64,000 bases of DNA from Epinephelus fuscoguttatus. Lineage: Eukaryota; Chordata; Actinopteri; Perciformes; Serranidae. Made by a program: the position numbers and the translations under genes. Location of the stretch: assembly GCF_011397635.1 (NCBI RefSeq), contig NC_064753.1, forward strand, positions 25,258,322 to 25,322,321, read 5' to 3'. Shown piece by piece: positions 38,250-50,793 of the stretch; the stretch's first letter is position 1; every line of letters starts with the position of its first letter. A model generated the notes under the pieces. The model searched no databases. It saw only the letters and a list, made by a program, of their open reading frames with translations, and was not told the origin of the DNA.

Positions 38250-38560
38250 ACTACATCAAGCTCACGTCTTAACGTCACCACCACAATGAGGCTATAAAGC
38301 TGTGTTCCGCATGATGACGTTCTGTAGTCTCATTTAGCAACTTGTTAGCATCCACCTTTTTCAAGACACCTAAAGGCTTCAGAGTTCATGAGTGGGGTAT
38401 TTACTGGTGTTGTGTTAACCACAGACCTTACTTCAGGAATCTAACCAAAACCCAAGACAAGGGAACCGGGAGTGCTAAAATGCTATTTTGTTTCTGGGTT
38501 TTAAGACTTCACCACTCAACCAGTGACATCGCCCCCTGGTGGCCATTAGAAAGAACGCAC
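38250..38560 (+). repeat. Dispersed-repeat fragment
   Basis: It reads CACAATGAGGCTATAAAGCT and later CAGAGTTCATGAGTGGGGTA, then CGCCCCCTGGTGGCC. I recall this as a recurring fish repeat. It may be one side of the block that ends at 40050. Confidence 0.4.
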
Positions 38561-39804
38561 CTTAGATCTGTCTTTAAAAATATTGAAACCATTATTTGGC
38601 ATGGCTGCTTTGGCTACAAGTTTGTTTGGTGGATGTTGGAAGGGAACAGCATTGGTCCCCTAATTGTTAAGTTTACGAGCCCCTTTGTTTAGGGATAAAG
38701 GTATACAGCCCTGTCTCAGTTTATAGGAGCAATCCATACCCTCTGTAGGCTGACCTGGTTGATATCAACAGGAGACCAACCAATCTGGTTGTGTTTTTAC
38801 TTTAGTGTTGTGGAGAAAGTGAGTGAGGACAGTATTTTGGAAGTGTCTCCTTAGTTTCTCCAGTTTCTGGTTGCCCTTTGGTTCTGGTGGAATCACTGCG
38901 TAACAATCCACCACCAGTATCTGTCCAAAGACCAGGGCTGAGACTATTTAGATAAGTGGAATTTGTTAGATACGGTTGGGGAGCTTGGACTCTGTGGTGG
39001 TTCTTTTATTTCATAGCTGCATATGTTCCAGTACATTTGTTTTTGTCTTGTGGGTTTGTAACCTTGAACACAGAATAACTAATAATGTAAAACAGCCTTT
39101 TGTCAATTCTTGATGGTGTGATGTCGTGATAAATTGACTTGATCATGGTATAACCTACAATCCGTAGATTTAGAATTTGGCAGTGAGGAAGTTGTTAACC
39201 CTTGAATGCTACCTTAATGTTGGGTTTCGTGTCTGCAACGTGGCAGCTCAGCCAAGCAGTTTTAGTAGTTGGCCCTACAGCCCATGCTCTGGTATGTTTT
39301 GTTTGTGTAAGCTTTGTTGTAGCATGGTTTTGCTCTTTGTGTTTTGCGTCTTGGGACGTTTTGGTTGGCCAGTGAGCCTTTGTTTAGAGGAACCTTTTGG
39401 AGTGCTGCTTTGGTTTGGCGCTCATGTGGTCATTCCAGTTTTGTGTTTATTTGGTGGCTGGAATTTTTTTGAAGGCAGAGCATTGTTGCTGCTTTGTCCT
39501 GCTGCAGGACACTATATTGGGCACTTGTGATGTGCTTTGGTGCTCATTTTGATCTCAACATTTTGTACTTAGGGTCAGGGGTTTTAGCTCACTTCCTGCC
39601 GACCAAACTAGTCACTTTCCTTAATTTTTCACTTTTCTGTGTTACTACAAAAGTAAATAGACTCGAGGTGTGTATTGTCTTTACATATTTGGATATTATT
39701 TATAAGTGTCATGCAACAGTTAACTAGTTTTGCCATGTGACCTGATAACATATAAACGTAGAGTAATATAAAGATTCACTCCCCCATACAGTTGTCATGA
39801 ATGT

Positions 39805-40050
39805 TGAAATTAGCTATAGAGACCAAAACCATTTTTTGCACCAGGCTGTAAACATATTTATTTCTGCTGTAAAGTTGGGCATTTTAACATGGGGATCTAT
39901 GGGGATTGACTAGCTTCTGGAGCCAGCCTCAAGTGGTCATTTGGGAAACTGCAGTTTTTGGCACTTGCACTTTGGCTTCATTTCTCAGCCTTGGAGGTAG
40001 CCACTTCATTACAATCAGTATTCACTCCTGGGACAAATGACTCTGCAGTA
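39805..40050 (+). repeat. Dispersed-repeat fragment (GGAGCCAGCCTCAAGTGG)
   Basis: It reads CACCAGGCTGTAAACATATT, ATGGGGATCTATGGGGATTG, GGAGCCAGCCTCAAGTGGTC and CTGCAGTTTTTGGCACTT in order, matching a very common percomorph repeat. It is non-coding. Confidence 0.6.
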
Positions 40051-40765
40051 GTCATGGGTATTTATTGGCTATAGTTCCGATTGGCTCCAATCGGCAGTGA
40101 CGAAAATAAGACACCCAGGTGGATACCCACAAAATACTGTCTGTCTCTGTCCCACCTCCACTCGAACATCGTTTAGCATTAGTTGGCACTGAGTTTGAAA
40201 GAGAGACTGAATAGGTAACAGTTATAAAAAAAGATGTAACCATCATAACATTTTCACTGAACTCCATGCTGCTTTCTACTGTTTACTTGCCTGTTTCCCG
40301 GCACATCTGTGACGTTGAATGTAACACACCAGAAATAAACAAAAGAAAATAAACAAAACAGAAAGACATACTCACCTGCAACAGAGCCTGATGGCTCGGA
40401 TCTACTGAAAATGGTAAGGGAGTCTATCGCTTACTTTTAGGGGTCTTTCCCATGTTTAAAAAAAAAAAAGAACATATATATGAGTTTATTTTCAGTACTA
40501 TTCTGGCCCATGTGCCTCCCTCTGCCCCTCTCTCCTCCATCATCCACCCTGCATCATCTTCTTTTGGTTTGCTTCTTCAACATCTCCACAGCACATCACC
40601 CAAACATCTGTGCACTGCTGTCACTGCTGAACTACACACTCTATAGTTTGTTCTGTGTTGATGTTAGTTAAATAATAAATTACATGTGTTTTAAGTAAAT
40701 CTCTTGCATGGACTCAATCCTTGTCACAGAGAAGATAGTGAGTGGGGATGGCAAACACATTAGGG

Positions 40766-40875
<110 letters not shown>

Positions 40876-40964
40876 TGTACACAAAAGAAATGGGGGTCCC
40901 AGGAGGTGTCTCTGAGGAGATGGGCTGACATATGGCCAGCAGACCACTGCACTGGGTGGAGCAG

Positions 40965-40969
40965 GGTGT

Positions 40970-41032
<63 letters not shown>
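40965..41032 (+). repeat. (GT)n microsatellite
   Basis: About 33 GT units with one TATG interruption. It has the opposite strand sense to the CA arrays 100-200 bp upstream. Confidence 0.95.
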
Positions 41033-41035
<3 letters not shown>

Positions 41036-41282
41036 GTGGGGCCGCTGAATGGTCTGACTGAGGGTGAAGATGAATAGACCAGTGGTTAGAGACAGTTGAA
41101 ACTCAATATTCATTTTCACTGTTGCCGTGCTGCTGTTTGTGTGTGTGCATGCGTACGTGTGTTGCTTTAAGCACAGAATATGCTTTTATGTTAACTGTGT
41201 AAATCTTACTTTCCAACATCCTATTGTTCTCTACTCTTTTAAGTATCCAAAAGAGTCAAATGACAGAAAATATTAAATCTTC

Positions 41283-41284
<2 letters not shown>

Positions 41285-41322
<38 letters not shown>
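41285..41322 (+). repeat. (AT)n microsatellite
   Basis: About 18 AT units, a perfect self-complementary tract. Confidence 0.95.
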
Positions 41323-41328
<6 letters not shown>

Positions 41329-41822
41329 AGTGAAGGAAACGTAAAGTCGCAGTGTCACAGCATAACAGTTACTTGAGCTTCTTTCAGGCTAATAGGCCTA
41401 ATTATAGAAAAGGATTTCTCCACATGATAGTTTGAAGAATAAAAGAAAACACAATTTGGATGTATGCAAAACTCTACCAAGCAACAGATTTTGCTCAAAC
41501 AAGAAAATACTTTATTACTTCTTATTATGGCAGAGTTTAATATACGTGAATATATTTTATATATAATAATATTTTTGTTGATTGATCAAATTGAATAGTG
41601 TTTTCCTCCTGGTTTGTAATGGTCTGGCTGGGTTAGTAGGTCTCCTGGAGACAATGTCCCCAGTCAGCTACAGTACAAAAAAAAAAATCAGTGTGAATAT
41701 GGAGACCAAAGGAGAAATGGGATAACATAGGAGCAGGTCGTCTTAGAGAGTCAACCTCATTTCATCAACATGTGAGAATTCCTCCACTCTGCCAGTCAAT
41801 TCCTAAACATAAACACATACAA

Positions 41823-41824
<2 letters not shown>

Positions 41825-41853
<29 letters not shown>

Positions 41854-41868
41854 TACATACACACACGC
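41825..41868 (+). repeat. (AC)n and (ATAC)n microsatellite
   Basis: AC units followed by CATA/ACAT units. Confidence 0.85.
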
Positions 41869-42193
41869 ACAGAGCCAGGGGTTGTTTGACGGGCTATTTG
41901 ACTGAATGGCCTATCGCCATGGTTACAGCAGCACTCCATCAGTCCATTCAAGGAACAGATGGCCGATGTGCAACAGGAGGCATATGTTTCAATGAACACA
42001 CACACACACTCGTATTCACACAGGGACAGACACACAAACACACACCCACGACACTCTGTGTCTTATTCACACACACACACACACACACACGCTCACACAC
42101 ATGCATGGATGCGCCCCCGCTCAGAGGGAGGGTATTGAACAACCAGCAGCATATGTTCCACTAGTCAGAGAGCATTCATTCAAGGACAGACAG

Positions 42194-42375
42194 AGAGAGA
42201 GAGGAGAGCAGGAGGAGGAGGTGGAGAAGGAGGAGGAGGAGGAGGAGGCTGTGGAGAGGAGAGACGGAGATACACGAATGGCAAAAGAGCGAGGGAGCGG
42301 TGGGTGGAGGTGGAGAGAGATAAAGGAGGATGAGAGAAGGGAGGGATGGAGCTGATTGGAGCTGGAGAGGGAGGG
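42194..42375 (+). repeat. Purine-rich low-complexity tract
   Basis: GAGGAG/GGAGGAGG-rich with little C or T. The open frames across it on both strands arise from composition alone. Confidence 0.75.
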
Positions 42376-42575
42376 AGGGCTCCAACCCACCACTGGAAAC
42401 AAACTGACTCAGTGAGCTGATGTTGACATGGCGGTGAGGAGAGACAACACACCTTTGTCTTTGGCTGTTGAGTAAATCCTCAAAATACTAAGGTCGGGTA
42501 TGACTTCTGAGATGTATACACAAATTAACATATGAGAAGGAAGTTTTCAAGTAAGGCTGACTGGATATCAGAGTT

Positions 42576-43360
42576 TCACTTCACTATTATCATGGCCAAA
42601 AAAGTTCACAATAAGGATTATCACAATTTCTACAGAAAATTTGAAAAAAAAACAAAACAACTTTATTAACCACCCAGACAAATTAGAATGATTGACAAAA
42701 CCAGCAAATATAAAATTTTAGGCTTCAAAATTGTGCAAAAATGAGCACTATTCTCTGCTCTGAGATGCTGGGGTGTGTTCGCTAAAGGAGCTGAGTCAAA
42801 GATGGAGTTCCTGCAAAGTGAAAGACTCTCACTGGCAGCTAACTCTGTAGCACAGTAACATACACGACCCCCGAGTCATGCAGCTACACAGTTTCGTTAG
42901 CAACTAACGCAGCAGCACACACAGTCTATGATTGCACAGCACACACCCTCCTCACCGAAGAGCAAGAGAGCCGCTGTACTGTGACAGCCTCTTGTTCAGC
43001 AGCTAAGGTTAGCACAAAGCACACACCCACAGCAGTGTGCAGTAACTACCAGCGGGCCAGATAGCCAGTTCACCTGCGTTTATAACATTGTGGCATTTAA
43101 CGAAGATATTTATTCATGTATCCATTAGACTAAAAGAACTCAGCGAGCTTGTGGAATGTAGTGAACTCACCGGGGTGCAACGAAACGACACTGATGCTAT
43201 TGCTCTAATGTTAAGAGCAATGTAGTTCATATATAGTGGGGTGAGGGGTTATGATTATTTAGGCCTACATGATATTATCATATGTGTGTTATTAACATCA
43301 TATAAATATTGAATTTTTAAATATCACAGTTAGCGTTGAAACTGCAACACCCATATTTAC
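42576..43360. other. Probable transposon-derived block, unresolved
   Basis: The left side has ACTATTATCATGGCC and the right side has GATATTATCATATG and AATATTGAATTTTTAAATAT, weakly reminiscent of a GATATT-rich MITE. The middle is CpG-containing. No ends could be fixed. Confidence 0.25.
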
Positions 43361-44039
43361 AGTAATAAATTAATGATGAATTTATATTTACTTGGGTTTA
43401 GTTTTAGATCTTATTTTCAAGGAACCAATTTATGACACTTAAAAGGTAATGATAAAAAGATTACAGTCCTATAAAAAAATCCCGCCATCTTACTATAATA
43501 CTCAATAACTGATCTTGTTACAGTTCATTATTGCCTATTGCCATGGTTACAGCAGCACTACATCAGTCCATTCCAAGGAAAATATAAAAGACAGAACACT
43601 CATAATGACAGCGAAAGCATTCGAGGAGCCAGACTTTGGTGTTGGTTCTACTGGAGTCAGTGGGGCGGACACTGTAAATCACAGTATAACCCATCATGTC
43701 TTTACTGTTTCAGCTTTGACTGAAAAATCCTCCCACCAGATTAAAAAACATGTTACATGATGCTCAACGACATTCTTTTTTCTAAATATCCGCATCAACT
43801 GCAGTTTCAGAGCATGCTTTGTTCTCTCCGTATGAGTCCAACCTGACTGATCAATCCCACAAAGCATTAACATGAACACTAACTAAATAATGAGGAACTG
43901 CTTCCTGTTGACATGTTGCACCACTCCATCACAAGCACACGTTGGAACATATTAAACTGCAGTGAACATTCTGTACCGACAGTCTGTGCCTTCTACTAAA
44001 GCAACAGGCTGATCAGAGTAAAGTACTTTTTCAGACAGA

Positions 44040-44165
44040 GCCAGGCTAGCTGTTTCCCCCTGTTTCGAGTCTTTATGCTAAGCTAAGCTAGTTGCCTCCT
44101 GACTCCAGCTCCATACTTGATGCACAGACATGTGAGTGAATCCTCTCGTCTAACTCTTGGATGAT
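44040..44165 (+). repeat. Dispersed-repeat fragment (GCTAGCTGTTTCCCCCTG)
   Basis: It reads GCTAGCTGTTTCCCCCTGTT and ATGCTAAGCTAAGCTAGTTG, then CATGTGAGTGAATCCTCTCG. I recall this order as a very frequent percomorph repeat. It is non-coding. Confidence 0.6.
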
Positions 44166-44436
44166 AAATGAAATCAAATCAAGTTAGTGTCCTCCAAAGC
44201 TGCAGTGTTTTTAGTATGAATTCCCCTCATTTTGTTTCCACAGACAGAGGTGTACTTCCTGGAAGTCGCATATTTTTGTTACCTTGACAAAACACCTGTG
44301 GACTAGCACTGGGAAGGAGTTACTCCTTTGTATCTGACAGTTCAGCCTTCCTGACGAGCTTCAGACTTGGTTGTTGGTATAGTATGAAAGAGGAGGGGAA
44401 AGGACATATAAAACATGAGGATGATCCAATTACATT

Positions 44437-44760
44437 TCAGGGTCCTGTCACACCAAGCTGACGACTGACTGTTGTTCAATGTCGAGCTGTCAGTGAGCGT
44501 CTGTTACCCTAGTTTTTGCAGTGTGTCCTGCACCGTTGGCACAAGTCAACCGTTGTCACCTGTTAACAAGTGTCTTGAATCCCTTTTGTCGGTCCTCTGA
44601 CTTTTCTTTTTGAATGACGAATGTAGACTCCTCTTTCACAGGTGCAGAACATTGTGCTAGTGCAACTTTTTGGCCAAGACACAGGCAACATGAGGCGATG
44701 CAGTGGTCAGCTTTCAATGTCAGTAGTCCTCAGTGTCAGTTTGGTGGGTCTGGGCCTTTA
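44437..44760. mobile_element. DNA element with GGCCCAGACCCACC ends, copy 2 (inverted)
   Basis: Its right end, read on the minus strand, is TAAAGGCCCAGACCCACC, followed by CTTGGCCAAAAAGTTGCAC. It matches the left end of copy 1 at 28144 in inverted orientation. The left end is GGGTCCTGTCACACC. Confidence 0.6.
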
Positions 44761-45148
44761 GGTTAATAGAGCTAAAAGTCAGACTAGTTTCTCCTCTCAG
44801 TTTGTGTTTGCTCACTGTTCTCTCCTTCTCTGTTGCCTCCTCTCTCTCTGTCCAATTTCACTGCTACACTAGGCAGGAGTCTGGAGTGTGTTAGTTTTGG
44901 TTACTCACGCACAAACACACACACACACACAGCAGTCTGGGAGTTGTTCCCTCTGTGTTCTGGCCTCAGCTAAAGAAAGCAGTTTATATTTATAGTCTGT
45001 GCTGTAAATACAGAAGGGTTATATTTGGTCACTATGGCTCTGTATATTTTTGGATGCCTGTGCCACTTTGGTGCGTGCCTCTGTAAAATCGACAGAAACA
45101 ACAACAACAAAATAACAGAGCCATTTCTGTCGCCAAGATTCTTTCTTT

Positions 45149-45206
45149 GTGTGTGTATATACACACACACGCACGCACGCACGCACGCACGCACGCACAC
45201 ACACAG
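45149..45206 (+). repeat. GT/AC palindrome and (ACGC)n microsatellite
   Basis: TGTGTGTATATACACACA is self-complementary and is followed by about nine ACGC/GCAC units. Confidence 0.9.
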
Positions 45207-45684
45207 TCACAGGCCGTCCTCTTTGCATGTCTATCTGAATGCAGTAACAGTTTGGATGAATAAAGAGGCATCGCAGCATAAATACAGCTCTTCATTTAGA
45301 CAAAAGAATGGTTTGCAACATATTGTGTTTCTAAACGTGTTTACGTGTTTTCTCTGCGATCCTGAAGCTCACCCCGTATCTAAGAAGGAGAAAACACCAA
45401 GTGGGAGGTTTTTACATAACAACACTTCAATTTTGAAGGTACTTGTTAACTTACTAGAACACATGTTATTCACTGTATAATGATAACAATTACCCTCTGT
45501 AACAGCTGGTTTGTTGGCAGCGTGCTGTGTGTTAACAAGTGGTGTTGTGGTTGAGGTAAATTGATGTCTACTCTCACGGTTTCTCCCAAAATGCTGTAAT
45601 TGGATGCTGCTCAGAATTTGAACAAACAAGGGAGTGTCATCCATCTCACATCACTTACTGACAACCTAATTAGCACAAAACAAA

Positions 45685-46662
45685 GAGCCTGTTTACCCCT
45701 GGTATTAATATGCATCTCGGGTGATCCGATCAAAAGTGGACAGTGCTAAATACAAGTGTAAATGACCGCCAAATTGCATTGTGATCTGATCACTCAAACC
45801 ACTTGCCTAGGTGGTCTGGCATGCATCTGAGCACATATTTTTTGTAGTGTAAATCTAATGCGTCCTGATGACTGAACACATTCTAACTACGGCCACCACA
45901 AATTTACTTTTTTTTCCTTCAACAACAAACAAACATGGTTGGGTTTAGGCAACAAAAGCACATGGTTAGGTTTAGGAAAAAGTAACAGAGTTTGGCTTTA
46001 GAATCTTACAGGATGTGAACACCGCTCTCTTGGGTGAAAGTCGGTGTTTGTTGGACCCGTCCACCACCTCTCCCGCCCACCCCAGGCGGACTTTCACCAC
46101 TTTAACTTTCGTCCTTGTCCCACCGCGTTTCCCCTTGATGCTGCCGGCCGCCGTTAAACTATAATGGCAACCTGCTGTGTATCATGCCGACGTTAAAGGA
46201 CGCCTTTTTTTGTTGGTTTCTGACGCTGCAAGTCACTGCCCAAGTGCCAGATTGTGACAACTTTGGAGTGAGACTGGGCTCAATGACAAGGACTCTGTCA
46301 TCAGTGGTGGTTGTTATGCGCGTTCATACTCTAAATCTTGCCTATAACCAACGAGTTGGAAGAAGTGTTACATGACTGCCATGTTACCCTATGGAAAAAG
46401 AAGTGTTGAGTTCTGCTGAGAGCAATATCTCCAGTTGTACTGACACAACCACTTATATGACTACCTAGCAGCTAGCAAGAGCAAAGACCTAACAACTGTG
46501 CCTTGAATTTCTGGTATAAGTGACGTAGGCAGTTTTAAACCTAAACACAAGTGGTCAGCTGGAGACGCATGATAGACACAGGTGTGAACCGCGATGTGTC
46601 TCACTTGTCCACCTGTGTTCAGATCAAACAAACGTGTGTTATACCAGGTGTAAACAGGCTCA
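45685..46662. mobile_element. Inverted-repeat MITE (GAGCCTGTTTAC ends) carrying a nested insertion
   Basis: The left end GAGCCTGTTTACCCCTGGTA and the right end TACCAGGTGTAAACAGGCTC are near-perfect inverted repeats. Subterminal GGGTGATCCGATCAAAAGTG and TGATCTGATCACTCAAACCA are features I recall from this fish family. Unrelated sequence at about 45930-46300 splits it. Confidence 0.75.
45930..46300 (+). mobile_element. GGTTTAGGCAACAAAA-type repeat nested in the MITE
   Basis: It reads GGTTGGGTTTAGGCAACAAA and GGTTAGGTTTAGGAAAAAG, and closes with GAGTGAGACTGGGCTC. It shares style and closing motif with 33240-33555. Its position inside the MITE shows that it inserted later. Confidence 0.5.
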
Positions 46663-48550
46663 AAAAGTACAACCAAGTCTGATGGGAATGTCAGTTTTGC
46701 AAGTATTTAGTTCCAAGCAAGCATAATAAAACGTTTGACCTGATACCGGCTCTATGAGCTGATCAAACTCGAGCAGATGCACATGCACATCTACACATAC
46801 TACAGTCGGGGGTATGTATAACCAGACACGTTCCAGAAAATGTGATGAAGACCTCCTTACAGCAAGAAGAAGAGCTCCTTCTGTTGTTGTATTTGGCTGA
46901 ACAACATGAAAAAGTTGGTTCCCCTTCCTTGGTAGGACTAAATGTGGGGAATACAGTACAGTGCATGGAAATCATAAGTTGGCCTTTCGATGAAAAGCTA
47001 GAGAAACACCAAAGTTATAACAATTCATCCCGAGGGGAACATGAATGTCTGAACCAAAGTTCATGGTTATGCATCCAATTGTTGTTGAGACATTTTAATC
47101 AAAGCCACAAATGTAAACCTCCTGGTGGTCCTAGAGGAAAATGGGGGGATGTCAGTGAGACTTTGACTTCAATCAGAATGCACCATTATACTTTCTAGGA
47201 AAATATCAAATCATCCAAAACACCTGTGACAAACACTTCACAGTACAACTATTTTACACCTTGCCAGAGGTACATGTGTGGAATCATTGTAACTCCCTCA
47301 AAGTGGCTCTTTGCTCCGGGTGAAGTCTGTTGAAGTGGTTTTGTGGTCACAATGGGATCCATTTCGGTGCCACCCATTGTGGCCACCGCTGGACGCCACA
47401 AGGGTTTAAATCAAATCCCCTTGGTCCAACTGGGTTAAAGCGGGTGCCTAGTTTGAGGACGTTGGCAGGAAGAAAAGCCTCAGAGAGTTTAGATAAGTCA
47501 AGAGAGAGTGTAAGACAAAATAAAGTAGACAGCCTGTTGAGTGACTGCCACTGGAGAGGAAAGAGGTCTGATTCAGTCCCTGGGAGGAGGCCTCCAAAGG
47601 GGGTTTGACTGTTTGTCTCCCTGTTGCTGGAGGGACCACGCCCAGACCTCCACCACACTAGCAGGAAGCTGATCTGTCGGGCAGCCAACAGGGTTTCCTG
47701 TGGTTGAGGCAAGACTACCGACTCAAGCTGCTTGTGTTCTTAACTCCTCTGTCTTACCCTCTACATCCAGCTCCTCTCTTTTCTCCCCTCTCATCCTGTT
47801 TTCTGTAGTCTTCTCTATTCTTAGTCTTCTACCTCTCGATCACACACTCCTCTGGTGTGTTTCCTCCACTCCTCGTCTTCTTCACTTTCCTCTTCTCAGT
47901 ATTCACTTCTCTCTCCTTTACACTTTGTTTCTGTCTTTCACTTTGTTTTTTTCCACCTTCCTCTCTTTTTAACCTTCCATCCCTCGCTTCCTCTTTACCC
48001 CAGAAAACATCCCTCCTCCTGTTACTGTTATTATGTAAAAGGGGCCACGGGACCCCAATTCGTGTGCGTGCGTGTGTGTGTGCGTGTTGGGTACCCCACC
48101 CTTGTCGTCCCTCCTTGTGTACACACCCACTCCACTCACCACAGTTACTAACTTAAAAACACACACTCTGTTGTTTCTTGTGCTGCCTCTGGATTTAGGG
48201 GGCAGACAGGGGGTAGACACTTTGATCACATCCCCTTATAAACTCTTATAACCACTGGGCTGTTCAATTCCTGCCCCTCTAACCCTGTTACAACTTCAGC
48301 ATGACAATAAAATGTTTAATCTTTCCTACGTCAGCAAGGAACCAATGGCCCCTTTCACACATGCACTGACAGCTTTACACGTCAGATTATATGTGAAAAC
48401 AACATGTCGTCTGGTTATCTGCATATATCCAGACTAAGAGCATTCTGTAAGTCTTCCTCGGCAGGTCAGTGTGAATATAACACAGTCACATTAAAGGAAA
48501 GACTTGTTATATTTCAACTTTATTCCCATAGATGGGGCCACCGTGAGTCT
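46663..48550. other. Intergenic, no gene seen
   Basis: 47700-48000 is a pyrimidine-rich low-complexity stretch whose long open frames are compositional. A frame open on both strands at 47330-47710 shows no splice or domain support. Confidence 0.5.
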
Positions 48551-48762
48551 AGAGCCTCTTTTCCACCAAGTAGTCAGGTTCAGTTCAGTTTCGTTACGCA
48601 TTAGAACAGCTATTTTGGCATTTTCATTGTCAAAAGTTGTGGAGGGTACCAATAGAATCGCTCCATTCCCTCCCTTTTTTTGTCATCCCTCTGTCAAGGT
48701 ACCTAGCACACTAAAAGGTGGAGTTAGAAACACTGCAGTTCATTGACTGGTGAAGAGAGATC
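48551..48762 (-). mobile_element. End fragment of the CTTTCGGTAT element family, inverted
   Basis: It reads GGTTCAGTTCAGTTTCG, TTGTCAAAAGTTGTGGAGGG, GGTACCTAGCACAC and CTAAAAGGTGGAG. These match, in inverted orientation, the right end of the complete copy at 53853-54820. Confidence 0.7.
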
Positions 48763-48942
48763 TTTTACACTTGCTCTACAAGGACTCAGTGCGCATATCC
48801 ACTATTCTTAAATATCCCATGAAGACTGTAAAAACTCCAACCTGTTCTTTTTTGCATGTCAGCATGCAACCCCATTCAGTGGATAGTCAACACCTCTGCA
48901 TCACCTGTAAAGAGGACATACAACGAGAGTTGGAAGGAGCAG

Positions 48943-49795
48943 TAGGCCCGTTTCCACTGCAGGAACTTCGAGGTAATTTTACGGGGCCGGGGCCGTTTGT
49001 GCGTGTCTCCACCGCAGGAACAACCCCCGAAGGACAGAGTTCCGGAACTTTTACAGGGGCTAAACAAGTCCCTGCCTCGGGGTAGGTACTCAGAACGGCC
49101 CCGAAAGACTCCCGGCTGGGGCTTGGGGATTACTTGGTGCTGATTGGATATACTCAAGGAGGGATGTGATGTCAACAGAAAACAACAAAATAGCCGGAAT
49201 ATTTAAAACTCAGCTGACGGGGATTCATATAGCTTCCTCCGTCATGTAAAAAAAACTCACTAAATGGCCCGTGAAAAAAATATTTTTTCCAGCGGATATC
49301 TTAGTTACAACATGACTGAGCTACCAAAGCAGTTTTGTGTTGCTATGTGTGGTATTTATTCAGTTTTGGGAAATCACGATGTCTAGAAAGCATCAGTGGC
49401 TGCAGCTGCCAGGGACAGCTAACAGCAGGCTAACATCAGGACCTCATCTGTTAAAAGCCTCCCGTTGTCAGATACGACATGAAACTACTCCAGTTAGCTC
49501 AATCATGTTGTAACTAAGACATCTGCTGGAATTTTTTTTTTTTTCACGGGCCATTTAGTGAGTTATTACAGACACCGCTAAGGGCTATCAGCTAACGGCG
49601 TCCCTACGTCTCCCCGGTAAATGGTCGCGCAACGATTACGTCACATCAAGAGCCCATAACTTTACAGGAACCTTCCTCCTACTCCGCTCTCTCAGTGAAG
49701 ACACGGCGGTTGAGAGGGCCAAGCGAGAGGACGTTGCTGTAGTAGTTCCTGCCCCCCAAATAGTATCAGGAACTTCTTCAGTGGAAACGGGCCTA
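48943..49795. mobile_element. Complete non-autonomous DNA element with GGCCCGTTTCCACTG ends and an internal hairpin
   Basis: The left end TAGGCCCGTTTCCACTGCAG and the right end TTCAGTGGAAACGGGCCTA are inverted repeats, and GGAACTTC continues the match further in. A second inverted pair lies inside at 49254-49320 and 49498-49565, built on CACTAAATGGCCCGTG and TTAGTTACAACATGA. No transposase is present. TA flanks both ends, but I do not assign a superfamily. Confidence 0.8.
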
Positions 49796-50736
49796 GTGAT
49801 GCAGCTACATAGGGCACTGTCTATGGTGGTAACACTAAACAGATCAAGGCTTTAGGTGCATGTCTATATGGGTTACGTACTGGTTCTTAGGGTATTAAAC
49901 TGAAACTGGTAGAAGCGAGGCTTATGGGTCATGCTAACTTTGCACTCTTCACCTCTGTTGTAGAGATTCAGGGAACCAAGGACTTATGCAACAGTGTGTA
50001 TCAGGGCAATCTGCACAAGCTTTCTATGCAAATTGATGCTTTTCATTGCTCTAAATTTGAAATTAAAAGGAATACTATGCAGATGGTCGGTCACTATTTG
50101 TAAACACACACGCCAGTGAAAGAAAGCCAACCCCAGATTCATTCTCATTTTGGTGTTTTGCTGTATTTGCATTTTTTCTAGCACTGTTGTCTCTTGGATG
50201 TCTGCTGCTTATGCTCTGGCACCTGGTCACTATCTTTAAATAAAGCCCCGATGTCACCTGAGTGCTGTGGGGATACACACCCATAAATGTCCTTAACACA
50301 GAAGAAAATAAAAAAATACAGGGCAGAGTCTCTGCTGAAAAATACACCACCACACACTTCTAGTGGGTCGTAAGTGATGATTGAGAGGGATTACTTCTGT
50401 ATGAGTCTGTACATTGTTTTCAGGAAAATCCTGTATAGTATATCTTTAACATGTTGGTAATCATACAGCTACAAAATCCATAAAGAATGGGAATGATTCC
50501 CCCCAAAAACCACAACACACCAACACATGAAGTAAGGATTACTGTCTTAAGCACTGTCCATGTGCTGAGGGGTTTTTAAATCTGGGGGCTTCAAAGCCTG
50601 TGGGAAGTGAACAAAAAATGATGTAACTCTCAGCTCTGTCACACCAAACACTGTCTCACCATCATTGCATCAACACTCTGACTTCCCCTCATTTGTTTAG
50701 AAATTCACTCACATTTCTTTACTGCTCTGCTTATAG

Positions 50737-50738
<2 letters not shown>

Positions 50739-50791
<53 letters not shown>
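50739..50791 (+). repeat. (AC)n microsatellite
   Basis: About 26 AC units. Confidence 0.95.

Positions 50792-50793
<2 letters not shown>

Noticed and set aside
39177..39727. A 117-codon hydrophobic, Cys-rich frame
   Set aside because: It begins with TTG rather than ATG and follows the T/G skew of the block, with no homology I recognise.
42101..42452. Long open frames on both strands
   Set aside because: The DNA is purine-rich low complexity, so stops are rare by chance. There is no splice or domain support.
47330..47712. Frames open on both strands (92 and 121 codons)
   Set aside because: Non-ATG start on one strand, no domain, no plausible acceptor and donor pair.
47700..48156. Overlapping Ser/Leu/Phe-rich frames suggesting membrane segments
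   Set aside because: A pyrimidine-rich tract creates false hydrophobic frames. There is no gene structure.
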